DNA of 64,000 nt from Glycomyces paridis (lineage in GTDB: Bacteria > Actinomycetota > Actinomycetes > Mycobacteriales > Micromonosporaceae). Both the position numbers and the translations under genes were made by a program. The stretch is taken from NCBI RefSeq assembly GCF_004912155.1, contig NZ_STGX01000021.1, positions 48,356 through 112,355 on the forward strand, read 5' to 3'. This document shows positions 36,914 to 45,456 of the stretch, in pieces (the first letter of the stretch is position 1; each line of letters starts with the position of its first letter). The notes under the pieces are model-generated. The model was not told the origin of the DNA. It searched no databases and saw only the letters and a list, made by a program, of their open reading frames with translations.

Positions 36914-39445
36914 CTACAGGAGGTCGTTGGCGCAGCGCAGGGCCGCGGCGAACGCCTCCGGGCCGCCCCCGTTCGGGGAGGCCACCGCGATCTCGGCGGT
37001 CTCGCCGGCCCGCAGGGTGATCATCCCCCGGTCGGCGCGGGCGGCGGGGTCAACGGTGTCGGCGTGGCAGAACACGTCCCTCGCGTGCGAGGTCGCGGTG
37101 ATCCGCAGCAGGCACCCCTCGGCGGTCGCCTCGGCCTCGACCCGGAGCGGGCTCGGGTCGAGCCGCTGATCGGCGATCTCGGCGCCGTAGCGGTGGGCCG
37201 GGGCGAAACCCGAGCCGGCGGCGACGGCGCGGATCACCTCGGCGGCACGGTCGCCGAACGCGGCGACCTCGTCGGGGACGGCGAGGGCGACGGCGCCGCG
37301 CGCGTCGACGCGGGCCTCGACGGCCGCTTCGGCGAGCACGGTCCCGTCGAAGGTCTCGCGGGTCACCGCGAACGTCCCCGCGAAGTCCTCGCCGGTGTCG
37401 TTGACGAGGATGAGCGCGAGCATGTCCCGTTCGGGTTCGAGCCCCTCCCACGCCTCGGCGCGGGCCCGCTCGGACGGGCGCGGCTGAAGCGTCGCGAAGC
37501 GCGGGGCGTAGACCTCGCGCAGGACGTGCCACAGCGGCTTGCGGTGCTCGGCGAAGTCGACCGCGGCCCAGGAGACGACCGGCCAGTTGTCGTTGAGCTG
37601 CCACAGGATCGAACCGGTGTTGTGCGGGGTCAGCGAGCGGAAGTGCTCGATGCCGAACCGGATCGCCTGGGCCTGGTTGAGCTGCGTGGTCCAGTGCCAG
37701 TCCTCGATGGACTTCGGGTCGGGCAGGTGGCCCTGCCAGCCGCGTTCGAGCTTGGCGTTGCCCAGGTGGGCCTTCTGGTGCACGAGCATCTCGTGCCCGA
37801 AGGGGTCCAGCGGCTCGTCGTGGACGACCGCGGCGAGGGTCGACCACGCCGGCGGGGCCTGGAAACCGAACTCGGAGACGAAGCGCGGCTTGTAGTCGGC
37901 GTACACCGAGTAGTCGGCGCGGTTCCACACGTCCCAGATGTGCATGGTGCCGTAGCGCTCGTCGTTGGGGTGGCGGTAGTCGCCGAAGGAGTACGGGCTC
38001 GCGGGCGAGTACGGGCGGGTCGGGTCCAGTTCGGACACGACTGCGGGCAGCAGGCCGTTGTAGTAGCCGTCGCCCCAGGCGCGGCCGTCGAGTCGCCCGG
38101 CCCAGCCCCAGTCGACCGAGCCCCACGTGTTCTCGTTGTTGCCGTTCCACAGCACCAGCGAGGGGTGCGGGCTCAGCCGCGTGACGTTGTCGCGGACCTC
38201 GGCCTCGATCTCCGAGCGCATCGGCTCGTCCTCGCTGTAGGCCGCGCAGGCGAACAGGAAGTCCTGCCACATGAGCAGGCCGTGCTCGTCGGCGAGGTCG
38301 TAGAGGTCGTCGGACTCGTAGATGCCGCCGCCCCACACGCGCAGGAGGTTCATGTTGGCGTCGAGGGCGTCGGCGACGCGCCGGGCGTACCGCTCGGGGC
38401 CGACCTCGGTGAGGAAGGCGTGGTCGGGGATCCAGTTCGCGCCGCGCACGAGGACCCGCTCGCCGTTGACCTTGAGGTCGAACGGCGCGCCGGCCATGTC
38501 GGCGGCGGTGTCGAGCTCGACGGTGCGGAACCCGACGCGGCCCTCCCAGTGCCCTTCGCCGACTTCGACGCTCACCTTGTAGAGCGGCTGGTCGCCGTGG
38601 CCGACCGGCCACCAGCGGCGCACCTGCGGCACGTCGAGGACGACGGTGACCGAGTCCGACCCGGCCGGGACCGTCACGGCGGTCTCCAGCGGGAGGACCT
38701 CGGGGCCGACGACGACGAGGAGGGCCTCGACGTCGCCGTCGCCGGAGGCGCGCTCGATGTCGATGTGGGCGGTGAGGACGCCGTCGTGGCCGCCCTCGGC
38801 GTTCGCGACGACGTCGACCAGGGGGCGGACGGCGGCGACGCGCGCGCCCGACCACGAGTCGAGGCCGATGGGCTTCCAGATGCCCGCGCCCGCCACGTCG
38901 ATGCCCCAGTCCCAGCCGAAGGAGCAGGCCATCTTGCGGAGCTGGTTGTAGGCGTGGTGGTTCACGTGCGGCAGGGCCCCGTCGCGCTCCTCGCGGGCCG
39001 CGGCCTCGGGGACAGGCGCGGTGAAGCGCACCGTCAGGGTGTTCTCGCCCTCGCGGAGGTGCTCGCGCACGTCCCAGCGGTAGGAGCGGTGCATGTTCTC
39101 GGTACGGGCGACCTCGGTGCCGTTGAGTTCGACCAGGGCAACGGTGTCGAGGCCGTGCGCGACCAGGTCGTGGCGCTCGGCGCCGGCGGCGGTCCAGTCG
39201 AAGACGGTGGTGAACGTCCAGTCCGTGTCGCCGATCCACTGCTGCGCGGCCTCGTTGTCGCCGTCGAACGGGTCGGCGATGAGGTCGGCGCGGCGCAGGT
39301 CCAGGTGCGCCTCGCCGGGAACGGCCGCCGGGACGCCGGACGCGAGCGGGCCCGCGAGGTCCCGCGGCGCGCCCTCGGGCAGCTCGGCGGCGGTCAGCGT
39401 CCAGCCCGCGTGCAGCGCGCGGAAGGTCGGAGGCAGGTACGTCAT
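36914..39445 (-). CDS. Beta-mannosidase, GH2 (cytoplasmic)
   Basis: 843 residues with the GH2 five-domain layout: a sugar-binding jelly roll (GDTDWTFTTVFDWTAAGAERHDLVAHGLDTVALVELNG), an immunoglobulin-like domain, and the catalytic barrel. The beta-mannosidase group is shown by NHHAYNQLRKMACSFGWDWG and by the acid/base Glu in LVLWNGNNENTWGSVDWGW; the nucleophile Glu is in KPRFVSEFGFQAPPAW. It hydrolyses terminal beta-mannosyl residues from manno-oligosaccharides. No signal peptide, so the substrate must be imported. It stands alone between a GH42 gene and a terminator, same direction as both, and probably has its own promoter in the 106-base gap upstream. Confidence 0.93.
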   Translation of the reverse strand: MTYLPPTFRALHAGWTLTAAELPEGAPRDLAGPLASGVPAAVPGEAHLDLRRADLIADPFDGDNEAAQQWIGDTDWTFTTVFDWTAAGAERHDLVAHGLDTVALVELNGTEVARTENMHRSYRWDVREHLREGENTLTVRFTAPVPEAAAREERDGALPHVNHHAYNQLRKMACSFGWDWGIDVAGAGIWKPIGLDSWSGARVAAVRPLVDVVANAEGGHDGVLTAHIDIERASGDGDVEALLVVVGPEVLPLETAVTVPAGSDSVTVVLDVPQVRRWWPVGHGDQPLYKVSVEVGEGHWEGRVGFRTVELDTAADMAGAPFDLKVNGERVLVRGANWIPDHAFLTEVGPERYARRVADALDANMNLLRVWGGGIYESDDLYDLADEHGLLMWQDFLFACAAYSEDEPMRSEIEAEVRDNVTRLSPHPSLVLWNGNNENTWGSVDWGWAGRLDGRAWGDGYYNGLLPAVVSELDPTRPYSPASPYSFGDYRHPNDERYGTMHIWDVWNRADYSVYADYKPRFVSEFGFQAPPAWSTLAAVVHDEPLDPFGHEMLVHQKAHLGNAKLERGWQGHLPDPKSIEDWHWTTQLNQAQAIRFGIEHFRSLTPHNTGSILWQLNDNWPVVSWAAVDFAEHRKPLWHVLREVYAPRFATLQPRPSERARAEAWEGLEPERDMLALILVNDTGEDFAGTFAVTRETFDGTVLAEAAVEARVDARGAVALAVPDEVAAFGDRAAEVIRAVAAGSGFAPAHRYGAEIADQRLDPSPLRVEAEATAEGCLLRITATSHARDVFCHADTVDPAARADRGMITLRAGETAEIAVASPNGGGPEAFAAALRCANDLL

Positions 39446-39469
39446 GGTGGATCCTCTTGCTCGGTGGTC

Positions 39470-39504
39470 ACGCGTCGGCGCTCTTCATGTGGGAGCGGAC
39501 GCGT
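39470..39504 (-). terminator. Hairpin between the GH42 and mannosidase genes
   Basis: ACGCGTC and CGCTC pair with GAGCG and GACGCGT, an interrupted 12-bp stem between the end of the GH42 gene and the start of the mannosidase gene. It may end the importer operon or attenuate read-through. Confidence 0.5.
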
Positions 39505-39551
39505 CGGTCACGCGGGGGTCGCGGGTGTTGCTGCGGGCGTGCGGACCCGGG

Positions 39552-41615
39552 TCATTCGCGGGCGCGGCGGACGGCCTCGCGCACCACGCGCGCACCGCCG
39601 GCCGGGACCGTCGTTTCAGGACCGACGGCGGCGTCCGCAAGCAGGTCGTGCCCGTCGGCGGCGACCGTCGCGTCCGTGTCGGCGTGGTTGAGCAGGAACA
39701 GGTACGAGTGCTCGGGGCCGACGCGGCGGACCGCTTCGAGGCCCGGCGGCGCGTCCACGACCGGTTCGAGCCCGGCCTCCGCGGCGAGGCGCCCGGCCAG
39801 GGCGTCCACCGCGGCCTCGGCCAGGGGCGCCGAGACGTACCAGGCCGCGCCCTCGCCGATCCCGTTGCGGGTCACCGCGGGAGCGCCCGCGAGCGAACCG
39901 GAGGCGTAGCGCAGGACCGCTTCGGCGCCGTCGAGGTGCACCCGCTCGGTCCAGTCCTCCACATCGGAGCCGTCGTCCAGATCGGTCCGCTCGCGTTCCT
40001 GGAGCGGGTAGAACTCGTCGGTCCAGGCGCCGAGCACGTCGCGGAACGCGCCGGGGAAGCCGCCGGTGAGCACGCGGCCGTCGCGGTCGCACACGCCCGA
40101 CAGGTAGGTGACCGCGAGCGTGCCGCCGCGCGCGGGGACCGCGCGCAGACGCTCGGCGGCCGCGTCGTCGACCACGAGCATGGTCGGGACGACGACGAGG
40201 TCGTAGCCGTCGAGGTCGGCGTCCGCCGGGACCACGTCGCACAGGATGCCGCGCTGCCACAGGGCCCGGTGCCAGGTGCGCAGCTCGCGGCCGTAGCGCA
40301 GGCCGCGGTGGGGCTTGAGTCCGTGCTGGAGCGCCCAGCCGGCGAGGTCGTCGGCGACGATCGCCGCACGGGCGGGCTCCACGACAGAACCCTGGACCTC
40401 CTTGAGCGCCTTGAGGTTCGCGCCGAGGGCCACGACCTCCCGCCACACGCGCGAACGCGTCCCGCTGTGCGGCAGCATCGCCGAGTGGAACTGCTCGGCC
40501 CCGGCCGTGGAGGCCCTCCACTGGAAGAACATGACGCCGTCCGAGCCGCGGGCCACATGGCCCAGGGAGTGGCGCGCGATCTCGCCGGGGTCCTTGGCGC
40601 GGTTGCGCCGCTGCCAGCTCGGGCCGCCCGTGGAGCTCTCCATGAGCAGCCACGGGCGCCGGCCCTCGGCGATGCCGCGCATCCGGTCGGCCGCGAACGC
40701 GAGATCCTGCTCCCGCAGCGGATCGTCCACAAGGGTGTAGTGGTCGTTCGCGGCGACGGCGGTGTGCTTCGCCCAGGACGCGTAGTCGACCACCTGCGCC
40801 CCGGCGCCGACCATGAGGTTGGTCGTCACCGGCACGTCCGAACGGGCCTGGAGGACCGCCTTCTCGGCGAGGTAGTGCGACAGGAGCGCGTCCGAGGAGT
40901 ACCGCTCGTAGTCGAGGTACAGGCCCGGGTTCGGGGCGCCGTGGCGCCCCAGCGGCGGCGCGATCTCCTCCCAGGCGCCGAACCGGTGCCCCCACTGGGC
41001 GGTGCCCCAGGCCTCGTTCACCGCCTGAAGGCTCCCGTGCCGGTGCGCCAGCCACTCACGGAACGCCGCCGCCGACAACTCGCAGTGGCAGCGGGCGTTC
41101 CCGCCGCCCAACTCGTTGCCCACGTGCCACAGCCGCAGCGCCGGGTGGCGCCCGTAGCGCTCCGCCAGCGCGTCCACGTGCCGCAGCGCGTACCGGCGGT
41201 ACACCGGCGAGGCCGGGCACCAGGCGTTGCGCCCGCCCGCGGGCTCGCGGTAGCCGTCGGCGAGCACCGGGGCGATCTCGGGGTGGGCGGCCAGGAGCCA
41301 GCTCGGCGGCGCGGCCGTCGGCGTCGCCAGGTCGATCCCGATCCCGTTGCGGTGCAGCAGCTCGATGGCCTCGTCGAGCCAGGCCCAGTCGCGCACGCCG
41401 TTGGCGGTCTCCACGGTGCCCCAGGCGAAGACGCCGAGGGTCACGAGGTTGACGCCGGCCTCGCGCATGAGCGCGACGTCCTCGTCCCAGACCTCGCGCG
41501 CCCACTGCTCGGGGTTGTAGTCCCCGCCGTAGGCGAGGCCCTCGGCGAGGCGCACGACCGGCGGGGCCGGGTCGGGCTCGGGGATGATCGCGGACACCGC
41601 TTCGGGAACGGTCAT
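39552..41615 (-). CDS. Beta-galactosidase, GH42
   Basis: 687 residues. The family 42 opening is GLAYGGDYNPEQWAREVWDEDVALMREAGVNLVTLGVFAWG. The acid/base Glu is in LRLWHVGNELGGGNARCHCE and the nucleophile Glu in GRRPWLLMESSTGGPSWQ. A class-I glutamine-amidotransferase-like trimer domain (about 400-600) and a small C-terminal beta domain complete the usual layout. It cleaves beta-galactosides, possibly from arabinogalactan or galactomannan-linked oligomers, in the cytoplasm. Its ATG shares one base with the stop of the upstream ABC ATPase (TGATG), making it the last gene of the importer operon. Confidence 0.93.
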   Translation of the reverse strand: MTVPEAVSAIIPEPDPAPPVVRLAEGLAYGGDYNPEQWAREVWDEDVALMREAGVNLVTLGVFAWGTVETANGVRDWAWLDEAIELLHRNGIGIDLATPTAAPPSWLLAAHPEIAPVLADGYREPAGGRNAWCPASPVYRRYALRHVDALAERYGRHPALRLWHVGNELGGGNARCHCELSAAAFREWLAHRHGSLQAVNEAWGTAQWGHRFGAWEEIAPPLGRHGAPNPGLYLDYERYSSDALLSHYLAEKAVLQARSDVPVTTNLMVGAGAQVVDYASWAKHTAVAANDHYTLVDDPLREQDLAFAADRMRGIAEGRRPWLLMESSTGGPSWQRRNRAKDPGEIARHSLGHVARGSDGVMFFQWRASTAGAEQFHSAMLPHSGTRSRVWREVVALGANLKALKEVQGSVVEPARAAIVADDLAGWALQHGLKPHRGLRYGRELRTWHRALWQRGILCDVVPADADLDGYDLVVVPTMLVVDDAAAERLRAVPARGGTLAVTYLSGVCDRDGRVLTGGFPGAFRDVLGAWTDEFYPLQERERTDLDDGSDVEDWTERVHLDGAEAVLRYASGSLAGAPAVTRNGIGEGAAWYVSAPLAEAAVDALAGRLAAEAGLEPVVDAPPGLEAVRRVGPEHSYLFLLNHADTDATVAADGHDLLADAAVGPETTVPAGGARVVREAVRRARE

Positions 41616-42520
41616 CAGGGGGCCGCCGCGCGGGCGGCGGCGGGCACGCCCGCCTCCTGCCAGGAGCCGGTGAAGTGGTCGTAGCAGGTGGAGTTGTCGA
41701 TCGTCTCGCGGTCGACGGGGTCGGAGGAGGTGACCCGGCCGGGGCGCTCGGGGTCGGGGGCGGCCAGCGCGAGCAGTTTCGTGTACTCGTGGTGGGGGTC
41801 GAGGATGACAGCGTCCGAGGGGCCGCGTTCGACCACGCGGCCGCGGTAGAGGACGACGATCTCGTCGGAGAAGTGGCGCGCGGTGGCCAGGTCGTGGGTG
41901 ATGTACAGGACCGCGAGGGCGTCCTCGCGTTGAAGGCGGCCGAGGAGGTTGAGGACGCCGAGGCGGATGGAGACGTCCAGCATGGACACCGGTTCGTCGG
42001 CGATGAGGACCTGCGCGCCCGGTGCGAGGGCGCGGGCGATGGCGACCCTCTGGCGCTGGCCGCCGGACAGCTCGTGGGGGCGGCGGGGCGCGATGTTGGC
42101 CGCGGGGGTGAGGTTGACGCGCTCGAGCATCTCCAGGACCCGCTCGCGGGTCTCCTCGGCGGTGGTCGTGCGCTTGTGGATGCGCAGCGGCCGGGCGATG
42201 TGGTGCTCGATGGAGTGGAAGGGGTTGAGCGAGGCGAAGGGGTCCTGGAAGACCATCTGGACCTCGCGGCGGTAGCGGGACCTGGCGACGGCGGTGCCGT
42301 CGTCGAGGCGCACGTCCACGGTGCCTGAGCTGGGGGTCTCCATGCGGGTGAGGATCTTCGCGATGGTGGACTTGCCCGAGCCGGACTCGCCGACGAGGGC
42401 GACGGTGCGCCCGGGGGTGAGTTCGAGGCTGACGTGGTCGACGGCGCGCAGGCGGGTGCGTTTGAGGCCGGTCCTGATGCTGTAGTCCTTCACCAGGTCG
42501 GTGACGCGGACGCTGGTCAT
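41615..42520 (-). CDS. Oligosaccharide/oligopeptide ABC importer ATPase 2 (DppF/OppF type)
   Basis: 301 residues. Walker A GESGSGKSTIAK, Q-loop in EVQMVFQDPFASLNPFHSIEHHI, signature LSGGQRQRVAIARAL, Walker B VLIADEPVSMLDVS and switch His in ITHDLATARHFSDE are all intact. The C-terminal HEYTKLLALAAPDP segment is typical of the OppF/DppF class. It forms a heterodimer with the ATPase encoded upstream. Its start overlaps that gene in an ATGA. Importers of this peptide-type class next to glycosidases often carry beta-mannosides, cellobiose or xyloglucan oligomers rather than peptides. Confidence 0.94.
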   Translation of the reverse strand: MTSVRVTDLVKDYSIRTGLKRTRLRAVDHVSLELTPGRTVALVGESGSGKSTIAKILTRMETPSSGTVDVRLDDGTAVARSRYRREVQMVFQDPFASLNPFHSIEHHIARPLRIHKRTTTAEETRERVLEMLERVNLTPAANIAPRRPHELSGGQRQRVAIARALAPGAQVLIADEPVSMLDVSIRLGVLNLLGRLQREDALAVLYITHDLATARHFSDEIVVLYRGRVVERGPSDAVILDPHHEYTKLLALAAPDPERPGRVTSSDPVDRETIDNSTCYDHFTGSWQEAGVPAAARAAAP

Positions 42521-43416
42521 GCTCGCTCCTTGCTGGCCTGGGCGGGGACCGGGGCGGTCTCGTCGACGCCGGTGCGGATGAAGGCGCCGCGCGAGCCCGA
42601 GAGGCTCGGGAAGGAGCCGAGGAGGCGCCTGGTGTAGGGGTGGGAGGCGTCGCGGTAGAGGCGCTGGGCGCTCTCGAGTTCGACGATCTCGCCTTCGAGC
42701 ATGACGGCGATGCAGTCGCTGATCTCCAGCAGGAGCGGGAGGTCGTGGGTGATGAAGACGACGGCGAAGTCGAGTTCGTCGCGCAGGCGCACGATCTCGC
42801 GGAGGATGTCGCGCTGGACGACGACGTCGAGCGCGGTGGTGGGCTCGTCCATGATCATGATCTGGGGTTCCAGGAGCATGGCCATGGCGATCATGACGCG
42901 CTGGCGCATCCCGCCGGAGAGTTCGTGCGGGTAGGAGGTGAGGCGCCGGACGTCGACGCCGACGCGGCGCAGGACCTCTTCGGAGCGTTCGCGGATCGCC
43001 TTGCGGGACATGCCGGGCCGGTGGGCCAGGAGGGTGTCGCGCAGTTGGGCGCGGACGGTGGTGACGGGGTTGAGGGCGTTCATGGCGCCCTGGAAGACCA
43101 TGGAGAGCTTGTCCCAGCGGAAGGCGCGCAGTTCGGCGTCTTCGAGGGCGAGGATGTCGATGTCCTCGCCGCTCTTGTCGTGGAAGGTGATGCGGCCGGA
43201 GGCGATGCGCGCCGGGGGCCGGTGGAGGCGGTTGACGGCGTAGGCGAGGGTGGTCTTGCCGCAGCCGGACTCCCCTGCAAGGCCGAGGATCTCGCCGCGG
43301 TGGAGGGTGAGGTCGGCGTGCTTGACGGCGGTGACGGGCTCGTCGGACTCGTAGACGACCGTGAGGTCCTCGACGGTGAGCACGGGCCGCGCGGCGGCGC
43401 CGGTCGCGGTCGTCAT
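42517..43416 (-). CDS. Oligosaccharide/oligopeptide ABC importer ATPase 1 (DppD/OppD type)
   Basis: 299 residues. LGLAGESGCGKTTLAYAVNRL is Walker A, LSMVFQGAMNALNPVTTV the Q-loop, HELSGGMRQRVMIAMAMLL the signature, IMIMDEPTTALDVVVQ Walker B and FITHDLPLLLEISD the switch. The tail LYRDASHPYTRRLLGSFPSL is typical of the class; the Cys-rich iron-sulphur motif found in many OppD tails is absent. ATG at 43416 has AAGGAGG upstream and overlaps the permease stop. Fourth gene of the importer operon. Confidence 0.94.
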   Translation of the reverse strand: MTTATGAAARPVLTVEDLTVVYESDEPVTAVKHADLTLHRGEILGLAGESGCGKTTLAYAVNRLHRPPARIASGRITFHDKSGEDIDILALEDAELRAFRWDKLSMVFQGAMNALNPVTTVRAQLRDTLLAHRPGMSRKAIRERSEEVLRRVGVDVRRLTSYPHELSGGMRQRVMIAMAMLLEPQIMIMDEPTTALDVVVQRDILREIVRLRDELDFAVVFITHDLPLLLEISDCIAVMLEGEIVELESAQRLYRDASHPYTRRLLGSFPSLSGSRGAFIRTGVDETAPVPAQASKERA

Positions 43417-44414
43417 CGGACGGCCTCCTTTGCGGTGGTGTCGCGGGCGAGCTCGCGTTCGAGGCGGGCGGCCCGGCGGGCGCGCTTGCGGTGCAGGCGA
43501 AGGTTCTTGAGCTTGGGGTTGATGAGCTCGTCGATGGAGAAGTTGACGAGCGACAGGCCCATGCCGAACAGGGCGATCATGAGGCCCGGGGGCACGAACC
43601 ACCACCAGGCGCCCAGGGAGAGGGCGAACCCGTTCTGGGCGTAGAAGAGCATGGTGCCGAGGGTGGCCGAGTTGGAGGCGCCGAGGCCGATGTAGGAGAG
43701 TCCGGCCTCGCCGAGGATGGCGGCGATGACGGCGAACACGAACTGCGAGGCGATGACCGGCAGGAGGTTCGGGAGGATCTCGACGACGATGACGCGCCAG
43801 GACTTCTCGCCGGAGACCTGGGAGGCGGCGACGTAGTCGCGGCTGCGGACCGAGAGGGTCTGGGCGCGCAGGACGCGGGCGGCGCCGGCCCAGCTGGTGA
43901 CGGCGAGGACGACGGCGATCGTCCACAGTCCGCGGCTCTCGCGGGGGACGAACCCGGAGATGACGATGACCAGGGGCAGTCCGGGGATCACCAGGAACAC
44001 GTTGGTCAGCAGGGAGAAGGCCTCGTCGAGGACCTTGCCCTTGTAGGCGCCGTAGATGCCGAAGAGGGCCGAGAGCGCGGTGGCGAGCAGGCCGACGATG
44101 ATGCCGATCTGGAGCGAGCCGCGGGTGGCGAAGGCGAGCTGGGCGAGGACGTCCTGCCCGGTCTGGGTGGTGCCCAGGGGGAATTCGGCGCTGGGCCCGG
44201 TCAGGCCCATGTCGCGGATCTCGCGGGGGTCGCCGACGAAGTAGGGGGCGATGACGGCGAAGAGGGTGATGCCGCCGATGAGGACCAGTCCGATGGCGAG
44301 CCAGGGGGTCATGGTCGGCAGGAGGGAGCGCCAGCCGGCGCGGGCGGGGCGCCCCGAGGGGGCGGGTTCGTCCGCGGCGGTGTCGAGGGCGGTGGGGGAG
44401 GCGAGGTTCGTCAT
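43413..44414 (-). CDS. ABC importer permease 2 (DppC/OppC type)
   Basis: 333 residues. An N-terminal span (LAIGLVLIGGITLFAVIAPYF) is followed by the GTTQTGQDVLAQLAFATRGSLQIGIIVG segment characteristic of DppC/OppC proteins, five further spans, and the ATPase-contacting EAA loop near YVAASQVSGEKSWRVIVVEILPNLLPVI. The basic C-terminal tail (LRLHRKRARRAARLERELAR) is longer than usual. It forms the translocation path with the DppB-type permease encoded 15 bases upstream. Confidence 0.94.
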   Translation of the reverse strand: MTNLASPTALDTAADEPAPSGRPARAGWRSLLPTMTPWLAIGLVLIGGITLFAVIAPYFVGDPREIRDMGLTGPSAEFPLGTTQTGQDVLAQLAFATRGSLQIGIIVGLLATALSALFGIYGAYKGKVLDEAFSLLTNVFLVIPGLPLVIVISGFVPRESRGLWTIAVVLAVTSWAGAARVLRAQTLSVRSRDYVAASQVSGEKSWRVIVVEILPNLLPVIASQFVFAVIAAILGEAGLSYIGLGASNSATLGTMLFYAQNGFALSLGAWWWFVPPGLMIALFGMGLSLVNFSIDELINPKLKNLRLHRKRARRAARLERELARDTTAKEAVR

Positions 44415-44429
44415 GGTTCGGTTCTCCCG

Positions 44430-45419
44430 TCAGGACCGGGCGCGGGTGCGCGGGTCGATCAGGCCGTAGAGCAGGTCGACCACGAGGTTGGCGCCCAGCA
44501 CGGCGAGGGTGATGAAGAGGAACACGCCTTGCATGAGCGCGTAGTCGTTGTTCGTCACCGCGCCGAGGAGCCGGCCGCCGATGCCCGGGTAGGAGAACAC
44601 CTGCTCGGTGATGACCGAGCCGGAGACGACGAACCCGAGGGAGATCGCGAAACCGGCGACCGAGGGGAGGACGGCGTTGCGGGAGGCGTAGGAGCGCAGG
44701 ATCTTCATCGGGGTGAGGCCCTTGGCCTCGGCGGTGAGGATGTAGTCCTCGGAGAGGGTGGAGACCATCATGTTGCGCATCCCCAGGAGCCAGCCGGCGA
44801 TCGAGGCGAGCACGATCGTCAGGGCCGGCAGGAACCCGTAGGTGATGGCCGAGGAGATGAACTCCCAGTTCCATCCCGGGGTGAGGACGACGTCGTAGCC
44901 GCCCTGCATGGGGAACCAGCCCAGGACGCGGGCGAGCAGGTAGGTGAGGATGAGGGCGAGCCAGAAGTAGGGGACGGCGGCCAGGAGCGTCGTGGAGGGC
45001 ACGAGCGTGTCGAGCCAGGTGCCCGGCTTCCAACCCACGAAGGCGCCCAGGGCGACGCCGAGGACGGCGGCGATGATCGTGGCGATCCCGACGAGCACCA
45101 CGGTCCAGGGCAGGGACGTGAGGATCACGTCGGAGACCTTGGTCGGGTAGTAGCTCACCGAGACGCCCAGGTCGCCTCTGGCGAGGTTCTTCAGGTAGTC
45201 CCAGTACTGGACCCACAGGGGGTCGGAGCTGTCGCCCCCGAGGAGGAGCGCGTACGCCTCGCGCGTCTCCGGGGTCACCGTGCCGCCTCGCTGCTGGAGT
45301 TTGGCCAGCAGGATGTCGACGGGGTTGCCCGGAAGCATGCGCGGGATGGCGAAGTTCAGCGTCAGCGCGGCCCATAGGGCGACCGCGTAGAAGCTCAGTT
45401 TGCGTACGAAGTAATTCAC
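44430..45419 (-). CDS. ABC importer permease 1 (DppB/OppB type)
   Basis: 329 residues. FVRKLSFYAVALWAALTLNFAIPRMLPGNPVDILLAKL is the canonical DppB N-terminus. Five or six spans follow, and the EAA-type loop is ILTAEAKGLTPMKILRSYASRNAVLPSVAG. The start is GTG at 45419; the binding-protein gene ends 37 bases upstream. Second gene of the importer operon. Confidence 0.94.
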   Translation of the reverse strand: MNYFVRKLSFYAVALWAALTLNFAIPRMLPGNPVDILLAKLQQRGGTVTPETREAYALLLGGDSSDPLWVQYWDYLKNLARGDLGVSVSYYPTKVSDVILTSLPWTVVLVGIATIIAAVLGVALGAFVGWKPGTWLDTLVPSTTLLAAVPYFWLALILTYLLARVLGWFPMQGGYDVVLTPGWNWEFISSAITYGFLPALTIVLASIAGWLLGMRNMMVSTLSEDYILTAEAKGLTPMKILRSYASRNAVLPSVAGFAISLGFVVSGSVITEQVFSYPGIGGRLLGAVTNNDYALMQGVFLFITLAVLGANLVVDLLYGLIDPRTRARS

Positions 45420-45456
45420 GGTGTTTCGACTCCTCCTCGGGGACGACGGGGGCTCG